Made by a program: the position numbers and the translations under genes. This document shows positions 1 to 11,535 of a DNA stretch of 64,000 nucleotides, one piece after another. This DNA is from Staphylococcus pseudintermedius (GTDB lineage Bacteria > Bacillota > Bacilli > Staphylococcales > Staphylococcaceae). Every line of letters begins with the position of its first letter. Within the stretch, counting starts at the first letter, position 1. The notes under the pieces are model-generated. The model had not been told where the DNA came from, did no database searches, and saw nothing but the letters and a program-made list of their open reading frames with translations. The stretch is from NCBI RefSeq assembly GCF_001792775.2, contig NZ_MLGE02000004.1, positions 165,800 through 229,799 of the forward strand, read 5' to 3'.

Positions 1-29
1 ACGTGACATTTTAAATCAATCTAAAATAA

Positions 30-76
30 GCCCTTCCAACGCGTTCGTGATGATTGCGTTATGGAGGGGCCTTTTT
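30..76 (+). terminator. rightward hairpin, probable terminator
   Basis: Imperfect inverted repeat (CCCTTCCAACGC against GCGTTATGGAGGG) followed by CTTTTT on the plus strand. It would end a plus-strand transcript entering from outside the window. Nothing else recognisable lies in positions 1-186. Confidence 0.45.
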
Positions 77-186
77 GTTGAGGGGGGACAGTTGCTGTTG
101 ATTTTATGCGCTTAAGCATTAGATCACTGCTGATTATATCGTATTAAACTTGATGCCTATTTCTTAACATCACCACCCAAATAAAA

Positions 187-232
187 AATAGACTGTTCAA
201 ACACGTCGTCATCACGTCTGAACAGTCTTTTG
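187..232 (-). terminator. terminator of the dcw/ylm operon
   Basis: A 10-bp perfect stem (AGACTGTTCA / TGAACAGTCT) is followed on the minus strand by a T-rich run (TATTTTTTAT). It sits 14 bp after the ylmG stop, so the long division operon ends here. ylmH and divIVA, which follow ylmG in many staphylococci, are not visible in the remaining bases. Confidence 0.8.
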
Positions 233-245
233 ATCATATTGTATT

Positions 246-539
246 TTATGAATAGATTTGATGCAAAATAAGATTAAAAATGGCTACAAGTCCACGTTCA
301 AACAAATTGAGCACTAAAAAGGCTACAATCGGTGAAATATCAACTAGACCTAATGGCGGAATGATACGTCGAAATGGTTCTAAAAATGGCTCATAAATTT
401 TTGACATCCATCTTCCAACTGCGCTTTCTCTTGCACCTGGTAACCACGACATAAAAATGTAAATAATCATTCCAAATGTGTAAGCTTTAACAATAAACAG
501 TAGAAATTCAAGGATGGATGTTAATAACTCGATGTTCAT
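246..539 (-). CDS. ylmG: YggT/YlmG family membrane protein
   Basis: A 97-residue membrane protein of the YggT family. Two hydrophobic segments (about residues 5-30 and 65-92) flank a short loop with the conserved stretch EPFLEPFRRIIPP. Homologues sit in the ylm block next to sepF and affect division or envelope organisation; the biochemical role is not settled. It starts 11 bp after sepF in the same direction and is the last gene before a strong terminator, so it is probably co-transcribed with ftsZ-pgeF-ylmE-sepF. Confidence 0.9.
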   Translation of the reverse strand: MNIELLTSILEFLLFIVKAYTFGMIIYIFMSWLPGARESAVGRWMSKIYEPFLEPFRRIIPPLGLVDISPIVAFLVLNLFERGLVAIFNLILHQIYS

Positions 540-550
540 AGCATACTCCC

Positions 551-1120
551 TTATTTATAATGATTTTCCATAGATTCGATATGATCGGTAATACTACCCG
601 CAACTTCGACATTGTCTGGTGTACATAAGAAAATATCTGCACCAACACGTTGAATATCGCCACCAATCGCATAAACGGTACCACTTAAAAAGTCGATAAT
701 ACGTTTTGCAGAAACTTGATCAATACGTTGAAGATTCACAAGTGTGGCACGACGATTTTTCAATTCATCTGCAATGTCTTGTGTATCAGAAAATACACGT
801 GGTTCAAATAAACACATTTTAGAACTCCCATTTTGATAAGTATCTTGTGTTGGGCTCATATTCACCACATTCCCTTGCTCTTGTTTTTGGGCAACTTGCA
901 ACTGTTTATCATTTTGAGAAGATTTGGAACGTGAAGCTTGACGTTTGGGTACGGATTGGACTGCTCTTGGACGCTCAGATTGTTGTTTGTTCGCTTGTTG
1001 TTGCACTTGCTGTTGCTCACGTTCACGACGGCGTTCTTCTTCTTGAATGAAATCTTCATCTTCCTCTTCTTCAATTGTGAAAAAATTGTTGAACAAATCT
1101 TTTATAGCCAATGGATTCAC
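551..1120 (-). CDS. sepF: cell division protein SepF
   Basis: A 189-residue Z-ring anchor that bundles FtsZ filaments and tethers them to the membrane. The N-terminus ([13 protein letters not shown]) fits the membrane-binding amphipathic helix. Residues about 20-95 are a Glu- and Gln-rich linker, and the conserved SepF domain follows ([16 protein letters not shown], then VNLQRI and [13 protein letters not shown]). Its start overlaps the ylmE stop by 4 bp (ATGA type), showing translational coupling. The linker is longer than the compact B. subtilis form but usual for staphylococci. Confidence 0.95.
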   Translation of the reverse strand: MNPLAIKDLFNNFFTIEEEEDEDFIQEEERRREREQQQVQQQANKQQSERPRAVQSVPKRQASRSKSSQNDKQLQVAQKQEQGNVVNMSPTQDTYQNGSSKMCLFEPRVFSDTQDIADELKNRRATLVNLQRIDQVSAKRIIDFLSGTVYAIGGDIQRVGADIFLCTPDNVEVAGSITDHIESMENHYK

Positions 1121-1791
1121 TCCTCTTTTCCTACAAGACGCGTTCCAATTCTAACAAATGTGGCACCCTTTTTCGTGGCAATATGATAATCATTACTCAT
1201 ACCCATCGAAAGCTCTGTACAAGGTGCATATGTAAGGTTCAATGATTGGACTTCATCGCGTTTATTTTTAAGTTTTTCAAAAATGTCTTCTAATTCAGCT
1301 TCATTATCTGTGTATGGTGCCATCGTCATCAGACCTACAACACGAATATGGTCATAGTCCACTAACTTTTCAATGAAGGGGATAACCTCTTCTAAAGCAA
1401 TGCCATGTTTAGATGCTTCACCAGAAACGTTCACTTGGACAAAACATTTGATTTCATGTTCTGCGCGTTTACTAATTTCTTTGGCCAAACTTTGACGGTC
1501 TAATGCATGTAAATAGTCAATATCATTAATGACTTCTTTCACTTTACGTGACTGCAAAGAACCAATAAAATGCATGTGGACATCGTCTGGTAAAGCTGCT
1601 TTTTTCTCTAAAAAACCTTCGATGCGGTTCTCACCAAAATGACGAATGCCTGCTTCATAAGCTTCTTTCGCTCGGTTTATTGTAACATATTTTGTGACAG
1701 CAATCACGTGAGGTCTTGTTGGGTCCTCACGAAAAGTCACATTTTCAGTTATGGTGTGCTCTATTTCTGCTAAGTTTGTCTTCACTGACAT
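1117..1791 (-). CDS. ylmE: YggS-family PLP-binding homeostasis protein
   Basis: A 224-residue YggS/YBL036C-type protein, an alanine-racemase-like TIM barrel that binds pyridoxal phosphate and buffers PLP and amino-acid pools without known racemase activity. Family signatures are visible: VIAVTKYV with the PLP lysine (about residue 34), [38 protein letters not shown], and [11 protein letters not shown] near the C-terminus. It lies between pgeF and sepF in the classical ylm order. Confidence 0.93.
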   Translation of the reverse strand: MSVKTNLAEIEHTITENVTFREDPTRPHVIAVTKYVTINRAKEAYEAGIRHFGENRIEGFLEKKAALPDDVHMHFIGSLQSRKVKEVINDIDYLHALDRQSLAKEISKRAEHEIKCFVQVNVSGEASKHGIALEEVIPFIEKLVDYDHIRVVGLMTMAPYTDNEAELEDIFEKLKNKRDEVQSLNLTYAPCTELSMGMSNDYHIATKKGATFVRIGTRLVGKEE

Positions 1792-2604
1792 TTAATCATC
1801 TCCACTTTCATTCAATGATTGAGAAATAAATGCTAACATTCTTCCCGTTTTTCCTTTTTCTAAACGATACGAGAAAAATAAATCCAAGTCTTCGGAAGTT
1901 GCATATTCTGTACGATAAATATGGTCACGTGGCACGCCGTATTGTTCTAACAATAGTTGGTTCGCATATTTCAAATCAATTCCATGACGGTCTTCATCAC
2001 GCGTTTCAATATAAGCTGCACTGTCAATCGGCAGTTGCTGAAATTGTTTGAAAATATCATCATTAATTTCATAACTATCTGATGTTGCTGGACCAATAAC
2101 CACGTATAAGTCGTTGTAATCATAAGGAAATTGGTCTAATACACGATGTACAATAGTTGCGACAGTGCCCCGCCAACCTGCATGTGCCAAAGCAATAAAG
2201 TGATGAGAAGGGCTATAAAAGTAAATCGGCACACAGTCTGCATAACACATCGTCAACATCGTATCCTCATCATATGTGAACATCGCATCGATACCATAAA
2301 GTGTGTCTTTCGAAAGTGCATCGATATTTTTACCACGATCCGCTTGAGTCACTTCTACGACATTTGCTTCGTGTGTCTGTATTGGAAAGACCCATTGCGC
2401 TCTCGGAATACCGATTTCTTGTGCCAATACTTCCTGATGATGGGTAATATTTTCCGGCTTATCATCAATATATCTTGCCATGTTGAATGCTGCATTTGGA
2501 TATGCACTCACGCCATCACCTCTTGTCGTGATGCCAATTTGAACACCTTGTACTAAACTCGGCTGGTAAGATAAATGATGTCCCTTTTTCGTAAATAATT
2601 CCAT
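1792..2604 (-). CDS. pgeF: peptidoglycan editing factor PgeF (YlmD, DUF152)
   Basis: A 270-residue protein of the multicopper polyphenol oxidase/PgeF family; related proteins remove mis-incorporated serine from muropeptides. Conserved metal-site residues are seen in [10 protein letters not shown] and [10 protein letters not shown] (His and Cys ligands), with [11 protein letters not shown] and GIDLK. I chose the second of two nearby ATGs because it lies 7 bp from an AAGGAGG ribosome site, whereas the first is only 1 bp from it. It is separated from ftsZ by a hairpin at 2634-2682, so it may have its own promoter or depend on read-through. Confidence 0.9.
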   Translation of the reverse strand: MELFTKKGHHLSYQPSLVQGVQIGITTRGDGVSAYPNAAFNMARYIDDKPENITHHQEVLAQEIGIPRAQWVFPIQTHEANVVEVTQADRGKNIDALSKDTLYGIDAMFTYDEDTMLTMCYADCVPIYFYSPSHHFIALAHAGWRGTVATIVHRVLDQFPYDYNDLYVVIGPATSDSYEINDDIFKQFQQLPIDSAAYIETRDEDRHGIDLKYANQLLLEQYGVPRDHIYRTEYATSEDLDLFFSYRLEKGKTGRMLAFISQSLNESGDD

Positions 2605-2633
2605 CTTCATCCCTCCTTTTTTACTTTTATCTA

Positions 2634-2682
2634 TTAAAAACTGCTAGGACATTGATGAAGTGACAATTGTCCTAGCAGTTCT
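2634..2682 (-). terminator. hairpin downstream of ftsZ
   Basis: Inverted repeat AACTGCTAGGACA / TGTCCTAGCAGTT with a T-run on the minus strand, between ftsZ and pgeF. It should reduce read-through from ftsZ into the ylm genes. Confidence 0.75.
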
Positions 2683-2757
2683 TGACATCCTATGTAAGAT
2701 AAATATCACACTTTATCCTGTTGATAGGTGTACTTTATATTTCAACATATCACACGA

Positions 2758-3930
2758 TTAACGACGTGTTCTTCTTGAGCGTCTTTCTTCTCTGTTACGA
2801 ATAAAGCTTGGAATATCGTCGTCCGCTGTCGTATGGCTACGTCCACTTTCAACTTCTTTATCTTGTGTTGAAGTTTGACCAGTGTGCCCACCACCGAAGC
2901 TAGATTCTTTTGAGCTTGTTGGTGTAGCACTTGCACCGAAGCCAGAGTGACCTTGTTTACGGGCTTGTGATGAAGGCTTATCTTCAAAACCTGTTGCGAT
3001 CACAGTAACAACAATTTCATCTTGTAATTCTGGGTTAATGACTGTACCAAAGATCATGTTCACATCTTCATCTGCAGCGTCTTGTACGATGTCAGCAGCT
3101 TCTTGTGCTTCGAATAAAGATAATGATTCGCCACCAGTAATGTTCATTAACACACCTTGTGCACCTACGATTGATGTTTCAAGTAAAGGAGAAGAAATGG
3201 CTTTTTTAGCCGCTTCAACTGCACGGTTTTCACCAGATGATACACCGATACCCATTAATGCAGAACCTTGGTTTGACATGATTGTTTTAACGTCAGCAAA
3301 GTCGAGGTTCACTTCACCAGATACTGCAATTAAATCAGAAATACCTTGTACACCTTGACGTAATACGTTGTCAGCTTCTTTAAATGCTTCCATCATTGGT
3401 GTAGATTTGTCTACAATATCTAACAAGCGATCATTAGGAATGACAATTAATGTATCAACAGCAGCTTTCATTGCTTCAACACCCGCAGCAGCTTGTGTTT
3501 GACGTTTACGACCTTCGAAACTGAATGGACGTGTCACAACACCCACTGTTAAAGCGCCCATCTCTTTAGCGATTTTGGCTACAACAGGTGCTGCACCTGT
3601 ACCAGTACCGCCACCCATACCAGCAGTTACGAATACCATGTCTGCACCTTGGATCGCATCTTCAATTTGTTCACGTGATTCTTCTGCAGCTTTCTTACCA
3701 ATTTCAGGGTTCGCACCTGCACCTAATCCACGTGTTAACTTTTCACCAATTTGGATTTTAGATTCTGCTTTAGATAAGTTTAAAGCTTGTCCATCTGTGT
3801 TAATTGCAATAAATTCAACATTGTTCATACCGTGGTCAATCATTCGGTTAACAGCATTATTACCGCCACCACCGACACCGATGACTTTAAGTGTCGCTAA
3901 ATGATTAAATCCTTGTTCAAATTCTAACAT
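2758..3930 (-). CDS. ftsZ: cell division protein FtsZ
   Basis: The 390-residue tubulin-like GTPase that forms the Z-ring. It has the N-terminal [17 protein letters not shown] nucleotide-binding region, the tubulin signature [10 protein letters not shown] (about residues 104-113), the synergy-loop region [11 protein letters not shown], and a C-terminal conserved peptide [21 protein letters not shown] that binds FtsA, SepF and others. Length and sequence match the S. aureus protein closely. It follows ftsA by 29 bp with a good ribosome site. Confidence 0.98.
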   Translation of the reverse strand: MLEFEQGFNHLATLKVIGVGGGGNNAVNRMIDHGMNNVEFIAINTDGQALNLSKAESKIQIGEKLTRGLGAGANPEIGKKAAEESREQIEDAIQGADMVFVTAGMGGGTGTGAAPVVAKIAKEMGALTVGVVTRPFSFEGRKRQTQAAAGVEAMKAAVDTLIVIPNDRLLDIVDKSTPMMEAFKEADNVLRQGVQGISDLIAVSGEVNLDFADVKTIMSNQGSALMGIGVSSGENRAVEAAKKAISSPLLETSIVGAQGVLMNITGGESLSLFEAQEAADIVQDAADEDVNMIFGTVINPELQDEIVVTVIATGFEDKPSSQARKQGHSGFGASATPTSSKESSFGGGHTGQTSTQDKEVESGRSHTTADDDIPSFIRNREERRSRRTRR

Positions 3931-3959
3931 TTAAATTTCCTCCTAATCTTTGTAGCCAA

Positions 3960-5384
<1,425 letters not shown>

Positions 5385-5528
5385 TTACATAATTAAGCTA
5401 TTTTAAGTTTACAATAACACACTATCAATGTGAACTATAAACACAGTGGAATTTCAACTTTTTATCACATTTATATATTAATGTAATCTTTTTGTAACGC
5501 GCAATCATCTATTTACAAGGTAGATGGC

Positions 5529-5566
5529 GGCTCAAAATCATTATGATAACAAAATATTTTTGAGCC
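5529..5566. terminator. hairpin between divIB and ftsA
   Basis: A 9-bp inverted repeat GGCTCAAAA / TTTTGAGCC just after the divIB stop. There is no long T-run after it on the minus strand, so it may be a partial terminator or an mRNA processing/stability structure. Confidence 0.45.
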
Positions 5567-5575
5567 TCAACTTTG

Positions 5576-6466
5576 CTATTCCGATGATTCTTCATCTTTA
5601 ATCTTGTTCAAAGCCTTTTGTAAATCATCTTTAGCTTTGTCTTCACTCGCTGTACCACTTTGAACTTCTTTGGCGCTCGCCGAACTTGTTTGTCCGTTGT
5701 TCACATTGTCATAAGGAATAAATGTCGCACCAACTGATAAATCTATAAAACCAGATTTTTTCAATTTGCCTGTTTCATCTTTTTCTAAAGCTTGTGACAT
5801 ACTTGGATAGTATTTCAACTTTTCAGCAATGGTGTTTGTATTCCCAACGACTTCAATCCCATCACGCATGAACAGTTTAATTAAATGGGGTTGATCTTTT
5901 TGTGGTGCACTCACAATTTCTGAAATTTGTGCCCGCGTCGTTCGATCCATTTTTTGTAAAGCATCAATGAGATTGCGTTTTTCAGCACCTTTAAACCCTT
6001 CAATGTAAGGTGCTTCATTCGGTACTTCCTGTTTATAATCTTTTAACACTTTGCCATTTTCAATCATTGGGACCACACGTGACTTTTCTGTCGTGATTGC
6101 GATGATAGTATGTTCTTTCACGTTGACCTCGATCGGATTGAACAGTCCTTTTTCAATCGTCACTTCATCAATCAATTCGTTTTGTTTCAAACGTGTCTCA
6201 GCATCATCAGAACTATAGGCGTAAATGCGTGGATGGTTTTGAATATCCAGCTCTTTCAAGATATCTTGCTTAGACACATAATGGTTCCCTTTAATGTCAG
6301 CACTTTTAATGTGACTGATAGGTGTAAACATATAAACCAGGATCAATAAAACAATGACAACGAGTATCCCGACAATCATACGTTGAACACGACGTTGCTG
6401 AATACGTTGCTTTTTTCTCTTTTCTTTTAAATATTCGTTATTAATCTTGGGTATTTCTTTTGTCAT
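5576..6466 (-). CDS. divIB: cell division protein DivIB/FtsQ
   Basis: A bitopic divisome protein of 296 residues: basic cytoplasmic tail (KEKRKKQRIQQRRVQRM), one membrane helix at about residues 32-50, a POTRA domain (SADIKGNHYVSKQDILKEL) and a beta domain ending near residue 250, then a disordered tail. It works with FtsL and DivIC in septal recruitment of the synthase complex. As I recall, S. aureus DivIB is about 439 residues because of a long cytoplasmic extension, so this form lacks most of it. A TTG codon lies immediately upstream; ATG is preferred. Confidence 0.93.
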   Translation of the reverse strand: MTKEIPKINNEYLKEKRKKQRIQQRRVQRMIVGILVVIVLLILVYMFTPISHIKSADIKGNHYVSKQDILKELDIQNHPRIYAYSSDDAETRLKQNELIDEVTIEKGLFNPIEVNVKEHTIIAITTEKSRVVPMIENGKVLKDYKQEVPNEAPYIEGFKGAEKRNLIDALQKMDRTTRAQISEIVSAPQKDQPHLIKLFMRDGIEVVGNTNTIAEKLKYYPSMSQALEKDETGKLKKSGFIDLSVGATFIPYDNVNNGQTSSASAKEVQSGTASEDKAKDDLQKALNKIKDEESSE

Positions 6467-6481
6467 CAATCGTCACATCCT

Positions 6482-7831
6482 TTAATGTGATGGCAAATGT
6501 GCTCTGAAAGCTTCAATAAAACGTTCTCCACGTTGTTCAAAGGTGTCATATTGATCCCAACTTGCACAAGCAGGGGATAATAATACAACATCATTCGGTT
6601 CGATGACAACTTGGACTTTAGCTACAGCATCTGTCACATCTTTTGCTCGAATGACATACTTTCCTTGACTCTCTCCTAGCTTCACAAATTTATCTTGTGT
6701 TTCACCAAACGTCACCATTACGCGCACATTGTTCATATACGGAATCAGTTCGTCAAAACCATTTCCACGGTCTAAACCACCACATAACCAAATGACAGGT
6801 TGCTTGAATGAACTTAACGCAAATTGTGTCGCTAATGTATTCGTTGCTTTAGAATCGTTGTAGTATTTATTCGTTTTGTTATTGCCAATGTATTGCAGAC
6901 GATGTGCAATGCCTGAAAACGTAGACAACGATTGGACGATAGCACTAATGGACACCCCTGCTAAAATCGCCGCCATGACTGCTGCTAAAATGTTTTCTAA
7001 GTTGTGTTCACCTGGTAATACGATATCATCTAAATGAATGAGACGTACACCGTTATAAACAATATACTCTTTTTCAACATAAATACCGTCTACACGATGT
7101 TGCGTAGAAAAGTATAAAATTTTAGCTCGAATTTTCGATGTATCAATGAGGTGTCTTTGTTTATCATTGAAAATTAAATAGTCGCTCTCAGTTTGATTTT
7201 CAAAAATACGTTTTTTCGCATTTTGATAGTTTTCAAGATTTTCATGGTAATCTAAATGCGCTGAATAAAGATTTGTGATGATCGCGATGTGCGGACGATA
7301 ATGTTCAATACCGAGCAATTGGAACGAAGACAATTCCGTCACTAAATACTCATCTGTCTTCACTTCTTGTGCGACTTTTGATGCAACGAAACCAATATTT
7401 CCCGACAAACGGCCATTTTCACGGCTTTTGTTAAACATGTCACCGATTAATGACGTTACTGTCGTTTTACCATTTGTCCCAGTAATGCCTATAATTGGTG
7501 CTTCAGAAATTAAATAACTTAATTCTACTTCTGTTAAAATTTTCAATCCTTGTTTTTGTGCTTCTTGAATAATAGGTACTGTATATGGAATACCTGGGTT
7601 TTTGAAAATGATCGGTGCCTCATCTAATAACGCAAGCGGATGTGCACCACTGACGACACTAATGCCTAAGTCCTCTAAATCTTTCGCGTGAGCATCGTTT
7701 GATAAATCATTGCCATCGTTCACCGTCACCTCAGCGCCTATACGATGTAACAATTTCGCTGCTTCATAACCACTTTTCGCCATACCGATAACGAGTACTT
7801 TTTTACCTCTAAGCCCTGTATAATGTATCAA
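6482..7831 (-). CDS. murD: UDP-N-acetylmuramoylalanine--D-glutamate ligase
   Basis: A 449-residue Mur ligase adding D-Glu to UDP-MurNAc-L-Ala in the cytoplasm. N-terminal Rossmann-like UDP-binding domain ([18 protein letters not shown]), central ATPase domain with P-loop [12 protein letters not shown] (about residue 115), NNDSKATN-like [10 protein letters not shown], and the C-terminal domain [15 protein letters not shown] with [19 protein letters not shown]. It abuts mraY with no gap (murD begins right after the mraY stop), so the two are translationally linked. Confidence 0.97.
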   Translation of the reverse strand: MIHYTGLRGKKVLVIGMAKSGYEAAKLLHRIGAEVTVNDGNDLSNDAHAKDLEDLGISVVSGAHPLALLDEAPIIFKNPGIPYTVPIIQEAQKQGLKILTEVELSYLISEAPIIGITGTNGKTTVTSLIGDMFNKSRENGRLSGNIGFVASKVAQEVKTDEYLVTELSSFQLLGIEHYRPHIAIITNLYSAHLDYHENLENYQNAKKRIFENQTESDYLIFNDKQRHLIDTSKIRAKILYFSTQHRVDGIYVEKEYIVYNGVRLIHLDDIVLPGEHNLENILAAVMAAILAGVSISAIVQSLSTFSGIAHRLQYIGNNKTNKYYNDSKATNTLATQFALSSFKQPVIWLCGGLDRGNGFDELIPYMNNVRVMVTFGETQDKFVKLGESQGKYVIRAKDVTDAVAKVQVVIEPNDVVLLSPACASWDQYDTFEQRGERFIEAFRAHLPSH

Positions 7832-8797
7832 TTAATTCACTCCCATCCATAAACCGATTAAACCAGTAATTAATCCTACTGACCAGAATACAGTCACAAC
7901 TTTCCATTCACTCCAACCGACTAATTCGAAATGATGATGTAATGGACTCATCTTAAAGACACGCTTTCCTGTTAACTTGAATGATGTCACTTGAATCATC
8001 ACTGACAATGTTTCTAGTACGAAAACGAGACCGATGAATAACAAAGATATTTCTTGGTTTAACATAATTGAAATTGTAGCGAAAATACCCCCTAGCGCTA
8101 AACTTCCTGTATCCCCCATGAACACTTTCGCTGGGTTAATATTATATGGAAGAAAGCCGGCTAAAGCTGCGACCATGATAATACAAAATACGCCAATTGC
8201 TGGTTGTTCAAGCGCAAAACTCATAATGGCATACATCGTAAAACCAATAATAGATAACCCTGTCGCTAAACCATCAAGACCGTCTGTTAAATTAACTGCA
8301 TTAGAAAAACCAACTTGCCAGAATACGATAAAAATTACATAAGCAAATGATAACGGGATACTCACATCTGTAAACGGAATATGAATATCTGTAGAGAAAT
8401 TAAACGCGTTAAAACCTTTAGCGACAATAAAGAAAATGACTGCGATTGCGATTTGCGCTAAAAATTTCTGCTTACTTGTAAGCCCTTGGTTGTTTTTCTT
8501 CACTACAATAATATAGTCATCAATAAAGCCAATTAAACCAAAACCAATTGTGACAAAGAGTAGTAGCAGCAATGGACTTGCTGGTTCTACAAAAATACTT
8601 GCGATTATCGTTGTAACAATTGCACCAATTAAAAATGTTAACCCACCCATCGTTGGTGTACCTGTTTTTTTCATATGACTTTGCGGACCTTCTTCACGAA
8701 TGCTCTGACCAAATTTCATCCTTTTTAATGTTGGAATCAAAATCGGTACTAAAACTGCTGTAATAACAAATGCGATAATTGCGCTAATCAATCCCAT
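7832..8797 (-). CDS. mraY: phospho-N-acetylmuramoyl-pentapeptide transferase
   Basis: A 321-residue polytopic membrane enzyme making lipid I from UDP-MurNAc-pentapeptide and undecaprenyl phosphate. Signature elements: TPTMGGLTFL near the start, the catalytic Asp pair in GFIDDYIIV (about residue 92), NLTDGLDGLATG, GDTGSLALGG, and the C-terminal SPLHHHFELVGW. About ten hydrophobic segments are visible. It lies between pbpA and murD in standard dcw order. Confidence 0.97.
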   Translation of the reverse strand: MGLISAIIAFVITAVLVPILIPTLKRMKFGQSIREEGPQSHMKKTGTPTMGGLTFLIGAIVTTIIASIFVEPASPLLLLLFVTIGFGLIGFIDDYIIVVKKNNQGLTSKQKFLAQIAIAVIFFIVAKGFNAFNFSTDIHIPFTDVSIPLSFAYVIFIVFWQVGFSNAVNLTDGLDGLATGLSIIGFTMYAIMSFALEQPAIGVFCIIMVAALAGFLPYNINPAKVFMGDTGSLALGGIFATISIMLNQEISLLFIGLVFVLETLSVMIQVTSFKLTGKRVFKMSPLHHHFELVGWSEWKVVTVFWSVGLITGLIGLWMGVN

Positions 8798-8858
8798 AAT
8801 ATTCTCCTTATCTTATCTTCTCTTCTTTTGCTCACATTCTTAGTCATTCTAAACATGA

Positions 8859-8907
8859 TGCGATCACTTCAATGCGCGTATTCGTATAAGTCGACTGAAG
8901 TGATTGC
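8859..8907. other. intergenic hairpin between pbpA and mraY
   Basis: An inverted repeat TGCGATCACTTCA / TGAAGTGATTGCA (one G-T position) in the 199-bp pbpA-mraY gap. There is no T-run after it on the minus strand, so an RNA-processing or attenuation role is more likely than termination. Confidence 0.5.
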
Positions 8908-8996
8908 ATTCATGGCCGTTCTTTTCAACTTACGCATCGTCATAAACATCAACATGCCGTGATAGCCTTTCGCACAGTGTCTGTTTATCACGTTGC

Positions 8997-11150
8997 CTAT
9001 TCTGTTTTTTGGGAATCTAATGTTACTTCAAGTTTAGTGTTTTTATCTATCGCTGACTGTGGTGTTTTCGATTGCGACTTCACAAAACCACTGCCTTTGA
9101 CATCAATTTTGATATCTGTCAATGATTGGAAGGCGACAATATCATCTCTTGTCCATCCTGTCATATCTGGCATTGTTAAATCACCTTCAGTTAACAAGAG
9201 GACATTACTATTTGGCAATAATCGACCATTTGATGACGGCGATTGACTCACAACTTTTTTACCATTACCAATGACAATTGGGTTGAGTTTTTTACCTCTA
9301 ATCTCATCTTCAGCACGTTGTACACTACGATTTTCAACATCTGGAACATTGCTGATCTTCGTTTTGCTGTCATCTACTTCATTATCGCCGACATTTAAAT
9401 ATTGTAAAGTGTTTTTCATAATCGGATTAAATGCTTTGCTGACACCCATTTCGTATGCTTCTTGATCGTTCTTTTGCGCTAAGCTCATCCCTGCATAAAC
9501 AACAACACGCGGATTTTTACTTGGCGCATGCCCCATAAAGCTCACAAAATATGGATTAGGTCCTTTCACATAGCCGCCATTTTCAGGGTCAGCCACCTGT
9601 GCAGTACCTGTTTTACCACCAATACGATATCCGTCTACACGATAGTTTTTCGCATGGCTATCTTCACTGTTCACCACTTCATCCAATTGTTTGTTCACTT
9701 TCTTCGCTGTATCGTTTTTAATCGGTTTGCCCGTAACTTCGCGTTCACCTTTATAATATGTGTTTTTAGTCACAGGATTTACAATGGATTGGACGAAGTA
9801 TGGGCGTAACATTTCGCCTTTATTGAAAAATGCCGATTGCGCTTGCAACATTTGTGCCGGCGTGACTGTTGTCGATTGACCGAACGCAGATGTTTTTTGC
9901 ATCAATTCATTTTCCCAGGCAATATTGCCGGATTGTTCACCATCAAACAAACTTCGCGTTGACTTGCCAAAACCGAACTTTTCATACCAAGACTTCATTT
10001 TGTCTGCACCGACAAGGTCTTGAAGGCGCATCATCAAAGTATTAGATGAATACGTGAAGCCGAGACTCATATCAATTTCGCCCCAACCTTTTTTATTCCA
10101 GTCATAAATACGTGACCCTTGAATATCTCTGTAACCCGATTGATATTTACGGTCTGGTTTAAATTCCCCTTCTTGAATCGCTGCGGCTAAACCAAAACTT
10201 TTGAATGTCGAACCTGGTTCATACGTATTTTGATATAAATCATTCGCCCATTTTTTACCAAAATCTTCACCTGTATCTGGATTGAATGTTGGACGCTGAC
10301 TATAAGCTAAGATTTCACCTGTTTTCGCATCCATGACAACGGCGAAGATGTCTTTTGGTTCATAATGCTCAACCATTTTATCTAATGCTTCTTCCACAAA
10401 GACTTGAATATTAGAATCAATCGTTAAATGCACATCATCGCCACGTTGCGGTGCGACTTCATTTTTCGAATTCGGAATAATGTAACCCCAAATATCTTTT
10501 GTAAATGAAGTATGGCCGGCTTTACCTTTAAGATAACTGTCGAAAATCTTTTCAACGCCTAAAGCCCCTTTTAATTTGCCGCTATCGGGATCTTTTTGTG
10601 CCATCCCAATCAAGTGTGAGGCGAACTTACCATTTGGATAAAAGCGCTTCACTTCTGGATAAAGTGTAATCCCAGGTAAATTCGCTTTTTCAATTTTTTC
10701 TTTATCTTGATAAGTCAGATTTTGACCCGATCGGCCGAACTCGACTTGGAATGCCTTTTTCGTGTTGAGACGCTTCTCGATGTCCTTTTCAGGCATATCG
10801 ATAATTTTAGCGAGAACTTTAGCTGTTTTTTTCTTATCCACAACGTGACGTGGTTTGTCTGAATCTTTACTTGCTTGTGGATCAATAACTGCAGCCAAAC
10901 GGAAACGGTCCACGTCTTCTGCCAAAACTTTACCGTTACGGTCATAAATCTTACCTCGTTCAGCATCTTCATCTAAATGAGATAAATATTTTTCATTTGC
11001 TTTGGCGATCAAGTCTTCTCCTGACGAGTGTCCTGTCAACATGACATAGCCATATCTTAAAACCAAAAGAAAAAAGAGCAGCCCGAAAACACCCATCAGG
11101 AGGACTGCTCCTAGCTTATTTTTTTTAATTTTAATTTTTCGTTTCGCCAT
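8997..11150 (-). CDS. pbpA: penicillin-binding protein 1, septal transpeptidase
   Basis: A 717-residue class B PBP crosslinking septal peptidoglycan. One N-terminal membrane helix (about residues 12-32), a dimerisation domain, then the transpeptidase with SxxK in GSTFKSF (about residue 315), SxN in YSSNTLMM and the KTGTAQ motif (about residue 516). Two C-terminal PASTA modules follow (from NVPDVENRSVQ and MPDMTGWTRDD). It overlaps the ftsL stop by 20 bp. Matches S. aureus PBP1 in architecture; native PBP1 is essential and distinct from PBP2a. Confidence 0.96.
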   Translation of the reverse strand: MAKRKIKIKKNKLGAVLLMGVFGLLFFLLVLRYGYVMLTGHSSGEDLIAKANEKYLSHLDEDAERGKIYDRNGKVLAEDVDRFRLAAVIDPQASKDSDKPRHVVDKKKTAKVLAKIIDMPEKDIEKRLNTKKAFQVEFGRSGQNLTYQDKEKIEKANLPGITLYPEVKRFYPNGKFASHLIGMAQKDPDSGKLKGALGVEKIFDSYLKGKAGHTSFTKDIWGYIIPNSKNEVAPQRGDDVHLTIDSNIQVFVEEALDKMVEHYEPKDIFAVVMDAKTGEILAYSQRPTFNPDTGEDFGKKWANDLYQNTYEPGSTFKSFGLAAAIQEGEFKPDRKYQSGYRDIQGSRIYDWNKKGWGEIDMSLGFTYSSNTLMMRLQDLVGADKMKSWYEKFGFGKSTRSLFDGEQSGNIAWENELMQKTSAFGQSTTVTPAQMLQAQSAFFNKGEMLRPYFVQSIVNPVTKNTYYKGEREVTGKPIKNDTAKKVNKQLDEVVNSEDSHAKNYRVDGYRIGGKTGTAQVADPENGGYVKGPNPYFVSFMGHAPSKNPRVVVYAGMSLAQKNDQEAYEMGVSKAFNPIMKNTLQYLNVGDNEVDDSKTKISNVPDVENRSVQRAEDEIRGKKLNPIVIGNGKKVVSQSPSSNGRLLPNSNVLLLTEGDLTMPDMTGWTRDDIVAFQSLTDIKIDVKGSGFVKSQSKTPQSAIDKNTKLEVTLDSQKTE

Positions 11151-11517
11151 CTTTACGCACTACCTTTACATTGTCGTTCTTCAAGCTCATCCCTTGATCT
11201 TCAGCCTTTTTATAAATGCGTTTGTACGATGAATTTTCCATTGTTTCAGACTTTAATGCGCTATTTTGACTTGTTTGCTTTTCTATTTTTTGATCTAAAT
11301 CTGCAATTTTCCCTCTCGTATCATATGCATCCATTTTTAAAGATAGCATATAGATACTGATGACAGCAATAATCGTAACTAGCGTTATGTATAACATCTT
11401 TTCAAATCGTGTTAATTTGACAACAACTTGCTTCTTGATAGTTTGTTTTTGTGTCGATTGTTTTCTCTGTGGTTCGACTTGCGGTTGATAGGTATCATAT
11501 ATTCTTTCTACAGCCAT
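11131..11517 (-). CDS. ftsL: cell division protein FtsL
   Basis: A 128-residue bitopic protein: basic cytoplasmic N-terminus, a single membrane helix at about residues 40-60 (MLYITLVTIIAVISIYML), and an extracellular coiled coil (LDQKIEKQTSQNSALKSE). It forms the FtsL-DivIC-DivIB complex that activates septal synthesis. Low sequence conservation is usual for this family, so the call leans on topology and its position between rsmH and pbpA. Confidence 0.9.
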   Translation of the reverse strand: MAVERIYDTYQPQVEPQRKQSTQKQTIKKQVVVKLTRFEKMLYITLVTIIAVISIYMLSLKMDAYDTRGKIADLDQKIEKQTSQNSALKSETMENSSYKRIYKKAEDQGMSLKNDNVKVVRKDGETKN

Positions 11518-11535
11518 AGTCTCTTTTTCGCCCCT

